DNA from: Clavaria fumosa
Taxonomy: Eukaryota > Basidiomycota > Agaricomycetes > Agaricales > Clavariaceae
Direction of reading: 5' to 3'
Length of the DNA: 64,000 nucleotides
NCBI GenBank assembly: GCA_951802425.1
Contig: OX637805.1
Coordinates: 992,001 to 1,056,000, forward strand
In this document: positions 57,601 through 64,000 of the stretch, one piece after another
Position numbering within the stretch: the first letter of the stretch is position 1
Layout of the letters: each line of letters begins with the position of its first letter
Notes under the pieces: generated by a model
The model's input: only the letters and a program-made list of their open reading frames with translations
The model's database searches: none
What the model was told of the DNA's origin: nothing
Made by a program: the position numbers and the translations under genes

Positions 57601-58725
57601 GTGCCTGTTTCATGAATCAAACACTTGCAAATAATATACAAATTTGGAAACTTGCAAATAATTGCAAATATAATACATGAATTTGGAAATGTTTTGGTAA
57701 TCATTTCCCATGCCTTGCCTGATGAAATGTGAAAGAATTCTGCATTCTTGGCTTTGCAGCTCAATGCAATGTTTTATATCATGTTTTTGTACAGACAAGC
57801 AAGGGTTCTGCTGGCATCATCAGCTGGCACTTCCTCATCTCTTAGACACATTGTCATATTCCAACAGAGCCCCCTGAACCCACATTGAACCACAGCAATC
57901 ATACCTATATGTACACTACATACCTCCCCACCTCACACAACCCACAACACCTAAAACCCGTACACTCCATGTCTTTGTCCTAGCCACATGTTGTATGTAA
58001 ATGCTGATTGAAATAATAATAATAATAATAATGAGTCATGTGCTACCAAATCCTCCAGACTTGACCTGTCCCATTCAGTCTCATACCCGACAGACCCAGA
58101 CCCACACTAGATCACGGCAATACCAGTTACAAACTACACGTAATGGTATACAGATGCTGATTCAAAAAAAAGTCACGTGATTAAACAATGTTCAGGACTC
58201 ATGACCACATCACCGCCGTACCGCCACGTTCTTTTCGGCGCTTCTCGTCTCGTTTTGGGTGTTCTCCGACTCTGCCCGTTTGGGGGATGCACAACGCAGA
58301 TACAGCTCGACTATCTCGTTTGGCGCATGATCAACACAACCAGCTCGCGCAGGGGCGTGGGGTCCGCCATGTGGAGTAGTAGCGAGGACACTTTGTATGC
58401 CTGAGGGCCATGCGAACGTGAGCTCTCTGGAGTCCAAGGGAATGCTTGTATGAAGGAAATGGAAGTAAGAAGTCAATTTAGACGCGCCAAGATGGGAGCC
58501 TCACTGGCAAGGGCAGATCCTCGGGGACAAGGAGGACGAAGCGCACGACGTCGGCGGGCCCCATGCTCCGTCAGTCATTCGCCTTGCCATCGACTTTGAC
58601 TTTGTCATGAGAATGCAAGTTAACTTTCTCGTACAGTCGATCTCGCAAATGCGCCCGTGGTATTTATACTCCTGTCCTTTAAGCCCTCTGGCACTGTAGT
58701 TTCTCCGCTCTCGCTCCCAACCACG
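57601..58725. other. repeat-rich spacer and CE4 copy 6 promoter
   Basis: AT-rich, gene-free DNA with an (AAT)7 microsatellite at about 58012-58032, the palindrome TCACGTGA at 58173-58180 and a TATTTATAC box near 58660, about 65 bp before the CE4 ATG. No coding region is supported. Confidence 0.45.
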
Positions 58726-59846
58726 ATGTTCCTCCCTGCTACCGTCTGTCTTAGTTTGCTAGTTACTTTGACCGCTGTCAGCGCTGCTCCCGTCGAGGAG
58801 CAGACAGTCTTGTGGGCTCCTGGTCCTGTGGACGTCATCACCCATTGCAATGCATCAAGAACAGCGGCTTTGACATTTGACGACGGCCCATATCTCTACA
58901 CATTCGTGCGTCGGTTCATCGCACCATCTGCGTGGAAGTGCTTACCATCGTTCCAGGATATTGTGAACGAATTGAACAAGGCCGGAGTGAAAGGCACATT
59001 CTTCTTTAATGGAAACAACTGTATGTTCTTGCGACTGCGAGATGCTATCGTTAATTGATAAACCTCGCAAGATGGCTGTATCTACAGCGGTAACAACCCA
59101 GACAAGGTTAGATATGTAGTCAACAATGGTCATCAGGTACAACAGCTCCGTCAAACACCCTCATTTATCATTCTAATACATTCCCACAGGCTGCTTCCCA
59201 TACCTGGGCGCATAAAGATTTGACTACTTTGAATTCGGCTTCGCTCAACGACGAGCTGTGAGCATTCCTTCCCTCACTAGCATCTTCCTTCTCTAACAGA
59301 AATCTATTTCCCAGCTGGCGCGTCGAGCAAGCCCTGATGCGTATCGCCGGCGTGCGGCCTGCGTTCATGCGTCCCCCTTATGGTAATTACAACGATCTCG
59401 TGCGCCAGGTCGCCGCTGCTCGCGGCCAACATGTCGTCAATTGGGACCTTGACGCGGGTGATGCGGTTGGCAAGACGCCCGGGCAGAGTCAAGCAGTCTA
59501 TGATGATGCGATACGGCGACACCCCCCGACGATATTGGCCCTGAACCATGAGACATACGGTGCGTATTACCTTTTTCTCGCAAATTGAGTCGTTTTTTTC
59601 TCAATATTTTCGCCTGTTCTCTTTTCTCTTTCTTTTCTTGGGGCGGACACAGAAACAACTGCCCACACGCTTCTACCGTATGCGATTCGAGTCCTCAAAG
59701 CTGCAGGCTACAGGCTCGTCACGGTCGCAGAATGCGTCGGCCTGCCACCGTACCAGTCTGTGGGTAATCCCGAAAAGGTACTGATTTTGCACCCACACTA
59801 TCTTTCATATTTGACAAACATGGAATAGGGACCCTGGACATGCTGA
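58726..59846 (+). CDS. CE4 polysaccharide (chitin) deacetylase, copy 6
   Basis: Sixth family member, separated from the tandem array by transposon DNA. Exons: 58726-58905, 58957-59020, 59072-59136, 59190-59257, 59315-59559, 59653-59777, 59829-59846; 254 residues, the same layout as copy 1. Signal peptide MFLPATVCLSLLVTLTAVSA. MT1 ALTFDDGPYLYTF (TFDDGP at 50-55), MT2 ASHTWAHKDL, MT3 MRPPYGNYND, MT4 NWDLDAGD, MT5 ILALNHETY, ending GPWTC. All catalytic positions are intact. The DLDAGD and NHET signatures tie it to copies 1 and 2 rather than to the recent trio. Confidence 0.92.
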
Positions 59847-61183
59847 TGTGTCATTTTATTGTTGTTTTTCTTTCGAGTCGCTTCAGCTTTGGTGGCGCTG
59901 GGGGTTCGGCGACGTCGCACCAAATGTGCTGGCTCGGGCTTGCCCTGCTGTTGCGTGGTCACTCGAGGGCGAGGGCGTATATTGTGTGAGGCTACGCCAA
60001 CTTTACCGGCTGCTATTGTACCATGTTCACCCTGTGATAATGTTGTGTTTTGCACCTTTCCCTCAAATCTCTTTTTTGTTTTCTTTCCTTTGATCTATCT
60101 GCAGAGAAAGAGACTGTGTTTGCTAATGATCCATGTGTAGTCAGTAGTGTGGGTAACCTGCAGGTATTTCAATGCTGACCTGCACCTGCACCTGGGGTGT
60201 GACCCTACTTGTATGTGGGTTTACCTGTCAAAATAAGCCCTAGAATATCCAAAATGGGCAAGATTTGAGTGAGATATGCTTGCAACAGTGATCTCAGATT
60301 GTTATAAGCATGTCCCACTCAGTTCTTGACTATTTTGAATGTTCTTATTGAAATCTAGGGATATTTCATTAGCTCAATCAATTACAAGACTGTTGGCATT
60401 TCAATAGTACCTAGGGATGTTTCATTCTATCCTGGAGCATCAGAAAAGGTCTAGTGCAAATGAAAAAGAATATTACTCACAGCTCAGACTGAGCTGTGGC
60501 ACTGCTTGAGTTGCACCCAAATATGGTGCATCACTACATAATCTGTCTGGGTGATTACCAATACTATAGTATTTCAATTTTAGGTTCAGTCATGCATCAC
60601 ACAGGGGGGCAGAACTGAACTCAACCAGTGTGACTGTCATACTGTGTGAGCTCTGATGAACTTGTCAAAAATATGTAAAAATTGCCTATTTTGGCTGATG
60701 ACTAATGTTCTTCCCAATCTTCCTCATGCTGGCAAATGTACAGTGACCCAAAAAACTGTTGCAATGTTTCAACATCTTGTATTAAATGAAGTGTAGCACA
60801 TGCAATAAATTTGCTAAATTCATAGAAATATTGGAGATGGCAGCACTCCTTCTTGGCTATCTAATGGTGCTTTTGCTACATCTCTACCTTCCTTATTTGG
60901 TATGATATCACATGATCTTTCTTGGACATTCATGGCAACAGTTTTTTGGCTAACTGTTATAGTGCATGAAGTTACTGTCATCAATCTTAGTATCCTTACT
61001 TGGGTCCATATGATCAAGTTTTTGAATTCACAGCAGAATTACAGATCCCAGAATCCGGAATTACATAAAGGCCAAGATTGACATCAGGCTACTAACCCTT
61101 TGGCCATGTGCTCGTTAAGAATCACAATACAAAATGTCGTCCTATAACCTCGACAGGCGAACCAATAGCAATGGGATTACCAT
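59847..61183. other. gene-free 1.3 kb
   Basis: No gene is supported. AT-rich with degraded repeat character. At 60739-60763 TACAGTGACCCAAAAAACTG looks like a Tc1/mariner end, but no partner end was found. Confidence 0.35.
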
Positions 61184-62909
61184 TCAAGCCACGGACAATG
61201 TACCTCCCCCTGCATCTGTTGTATTTGCTCTGAACCTAATCGATCGCTGCACGCGCCCGGAGGCCGAGTCGAACTCGCCCCATTCCGTTGTGACACCCGG
61301 TACGCTCGAGTAGAAAAGCTGACGCAGGCTAAGCGTTAGTCGAGTGCAGATTATGATATGACCCCCGAGCAAGAACTCGAGAGGTGTGAAGGACCCGACC
61401 TGTGCAAGAGCTCAATCAGTGTATAATATAACATCGGCTGAAGTAATAGAGTATCAAAGACGAAGGTATAAGAAGCAACCCACCGGATTTACGAGGCCGA
61501 CTATAAGGACGGCTGCGTACATGGCCATGGCGCTGTTTCGGGCGTGATCAGACAAAGGACGTCTGGAGTGAACAAGTATCTGAGACACGCACAGAATAAA
61601 ATAGAAAATACTGTCTCTGAAAATTAATGTTAAAAGCAATTGATGGGACCACAGTTTGTCGTGGATCAGACTACGTATACGCTTGTAGCACTGAAAGACA
61701 GCTAGGCCAAAGAAGAACATGTCGAATACGATGAACGAAAGCATCCAGAAGACCAGATTACTATGTAAGTTCGGGAACGAGCAAAAATGGGTGTCTGGCT
61801 TGAGCTGGACAGGGTGAGCTTTAGAAAGTGGTAAGACGTTTAAAATACTGTAAATAAAAATAAATGAAAAGATCAATGGGATTTTCAACACTGAGAAGAG
61901 CGGACGAGCATACGCTGGGCAATTGATGTCATATTTACTTGGTGGTACGTGGACAAGGCGATCTCTACCGCCCAAAGAGTCAAGGACATGGCGATGACTA
62001 CTTTGGAATGATCGTAAAGTGCCCAGACACGACATTGCAAAATAACTGCGAAGCGATTCAGATCCAGGTTTGTACGGACGTCTGCCGACGCACCTTGCGA
62101 TAGCAGAGCGAACAACCACCAACACCACGTCGAGAAATTGAACTCGACAATACCTGATGCGACAGTCAAAACAAGTCAGAAACGCCCTGAGGAGGAACAT
62201 ACAGCTGTGGGACGATTCAGAGGGTGGAAAGCTTGACATGTCAGATTCAAAAAATATCGTACAGCTGAGGTCGGACTCAGTTAGGCATTCGGGGGGTGGG
62301 CTGACACAACGTACATGATTAGAAGACCGTGCACGCATAGTCCCTAGACGTGGGGCGTTGGCTGAACCAAATCAAAAGTGAGGACTTACGTACCTAACAT
62401 AGAAGCACTTGACGACGAAATGACGGCGAATGTTTAAGCACATATCGTAAGATCGACGCGAAGGACGTACACAGCAATATATCGCCAGCATATCGGCCCT
62501 GGGCAGTCCATTGATCAACGAAACCACACAGTCAGTGCTCATCAACATCCAGCACATACAATCACATATAGCCACGAAAGAAAAGTCCAAGGTTTTTCCT
62601 ACACAAACGAATCAGCTTCCAAGACCGAGATTGCAATCGTATGTGCGCACCCATACGTATCTTTTCTGCGAAGATCAAATTTTAATGAGACCATGTCAAG
62701 TTGAAAAGAATGAGCGCATACCTCCTGATTTATAGTAAGAGCTATCAACGGCTGCGTCAGTACAACATGGAAATAGGTCGGTCATGAACCCACCGTGGTC
62801 ATAAAGGACGACCGTCGTGGCAGCAGCAGACTGGAGGTTTACCGGCAGAAAACCGTCGCCGCAATTGCGCGCCAAGCAGGAGTCGAATCACTTGAGGCGG
62901 AACAGACAT
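61184..62909 (-). CDS. DUF6533 seven-transmembrane protein
   Basis: Multi-exon membrane protein of the basidiomycete-expanded DUF6533 family, function unknown. Exon pieces on the minus strand: from the ATG near 62909; VVLYDH, joined over an intron to ALTINQE (about 62830-62740); EKPWTFLSWLYVI (about 62600); RYAGDILLC (about 62490); a helix segment near 62155-62095; VILQCRVWALYDHSKVV (about 62050-61940); FWMLSFIVFDMFFFGLAVFQ and LIFRDSIFYFIL (about 61770-61600); and a last exon starting near 61400 with LGGHIIICTRLTLSLRQLFY, ending at 61184. The YDH-x-LT-x-x-x-E signature and the LxRDSxxYF motif are diagnostic. Exact borders of several introns are unsettled, so a mild pseudogene is not excluded. 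Confidence 0.68.
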
Positions 62910-64000
62910 AGCATAGGTGAGGTGATCGTAGAACAAGATGAGGGAGACAGTGTCCTTGGCGTAAAGCAGCGGAATCAAAGCCTTTAGTCGCAAGCGAGCC
63001 TCGTGAGGACATGCTGGCAGGATACTGCCTGAATGAACGCCAATTTAACATGTTCTCTAGCTCTCATCTCACGCGGTCCTTTATCTCCCGGCGCGGTAGA
63101 CCAGAGGACAGGAATGGAACAGGCACGTAATTCTTCCCACTGTTATATCAAAGGCCGCATCGTGTAACTGTGAGCCGCTTCAAATGCGAAATGCTTTTGA
63201 ATTTGACGAAATGATACGAGAATCAAGGGTCCATATTGTCCGCCTTTTTGGAAGAGCCTGATACTCAGAACGGCATAGGCTAAGATTGTCCTCCATGAAG
63301 TAGGGCGATCTTCCCAAGGTGCACCTACTGTAGGCCAAATTGTTCACACCAATCGTACTCATGAAGGCACTTGTTGGCGTGATTCAGCTCCCCTCTTGAC
63401 CAATCACTGCGGAGAAGTCATCAGGATGGAGGAAACGGTGATAACACCGTCACCCTTCAAGTTGCAAACGCCGGACCAGAATTTGTCTAGGAAAGCAATT
63501 TAACAACATTCAGTAGGACTTCGCTACATGCATAATCCGCTCAATTCTCTTTCTCCGAACCTAAATTTTGCTGCAATGGCTGCTGTAACAATCGGAGCCT
63601 TTGCATAAAATAACTGTTGCAGATATGTGCCATGAGTTATGACAATGTGTCTCAATTTGCAATACTCTGTCCGAACCACACGACTGCCCGACTGACACTT
63701 TGTTCAAAATTACTGCACACAGAATTGCTGCTGGATGCACTCAGGTTGAGGGAACTTGAAGGGTTTGCTACCGCCAGCCTGAATGTGAGCGTTGGTGTTC
63801 GCTCAAATTTCGCCGTTTGAGATGTCCTTGCTAGATCGGTCGAAACTTTACTGTCATGGTGGTTGACAACGCGCCCACCATGACAGTGTATCACGACTGC
63901 ACACTCGCCTTGATACATGCGTCTTTGTGGACGACATCGTCCTCGTCGACCCTCAAAAGATCCTCAGATCTCAGACTCCACATTTCTCTTGAGACTTATC
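62910..64000. other. right-end 1.1 kb without recognised gene
   Basis: Upstream region of the DUF6533 gene and beyond. Only short, unremarkable frames are present. A gene cut by the window edge cannot be excluded. Confidence 0.3.

Noticed and set aside
60739..60763. Tc1/mariner-like terminal sequence TACAGTGACCC
   Set aside because: No matching inverted end found in the following sequence and no transposase.

Overview
The window is nuclear DNA of a filamentous basidiomycete, most likely an Agaricomycete. The genes are intron-dense, with many short (about 40-70 nt) introns. The 7-transmembrane DUF6533 family, a fungal Ty3/gypsy chromovirus and a LINE-type RNase H relic all point the same way. 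I cannot name the species. Exon coordinates were worked out by hand from reading frames, splice signals and family conservation.

From 1 to about 39 kb the window is a housekeeping stretch with densely packed genes on both strands. In order: a 249-bp Tc1/mariner-type MITE; SAP30BP/HCNGP; a mitochondrial pyruvate dehydrogenase kinase; GPI8 (PIG-K); TUP1; L-fuconate dehydratase; SmD1; mitochondrial asparaginyl-tRNA synthetase; two uncharacterised coding regions; a cytochrome b561-domain membrane protein; TSR3; a KIF22-like kinesin; a Sos7-type kinetochore protein; a CCCH zinc-finger protein; a TEY MAP kinase of the Fus3/Kss1 class; ribosomal protein L10 (uL16); a DNAJC17-type J-protein; and a COPII Sec24-family protein. 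Neighbours are mostly functionally unrelated. The palindrome TCACGTGA recurs in several of the upstream regions.

From about 40.3 to 59.9 kb there is a family of six carbohydrate esterase family 4 (chitin/polysaccharide deacetylase) genes, all on the + strand with the same seven-exon structure. Copies 3-5 are recent duplicates that share even their promoters. Copy 4 has lost the motif-5 histidine, and copy 5 is a pseudogene with a 22-bp and a 1-bp deletion. Copy 6 is separated from the others by about 10 kb of transposon DNA.

That spacer holds a complete 8.15-kb gypsy chromovirus (48450-56602, minus strand) with two LTRs of 1686 bp and a TTAGC target-site duplication. It appears to have landed in older repetitive DNA; on one side lies a degenerate LINE-type RNase H segment. 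Its gag and pol frames have no indels but are interrupted by six TGA codons, and the sampled LTR differences sit almost entirely at CpG sites. This is the footprint of methylation-linked C-to-T decay. Each LTR also has a TATA box and an open reading frame (148 codons where intact) on the strand opposite gag-pol, which I regard as the most novel feature here.

The last 4 kb hold intergenic DNA and a DUF6533 seven-transmembrane protein gene. No tRNA, rRNA or CRISPR array was recognised.
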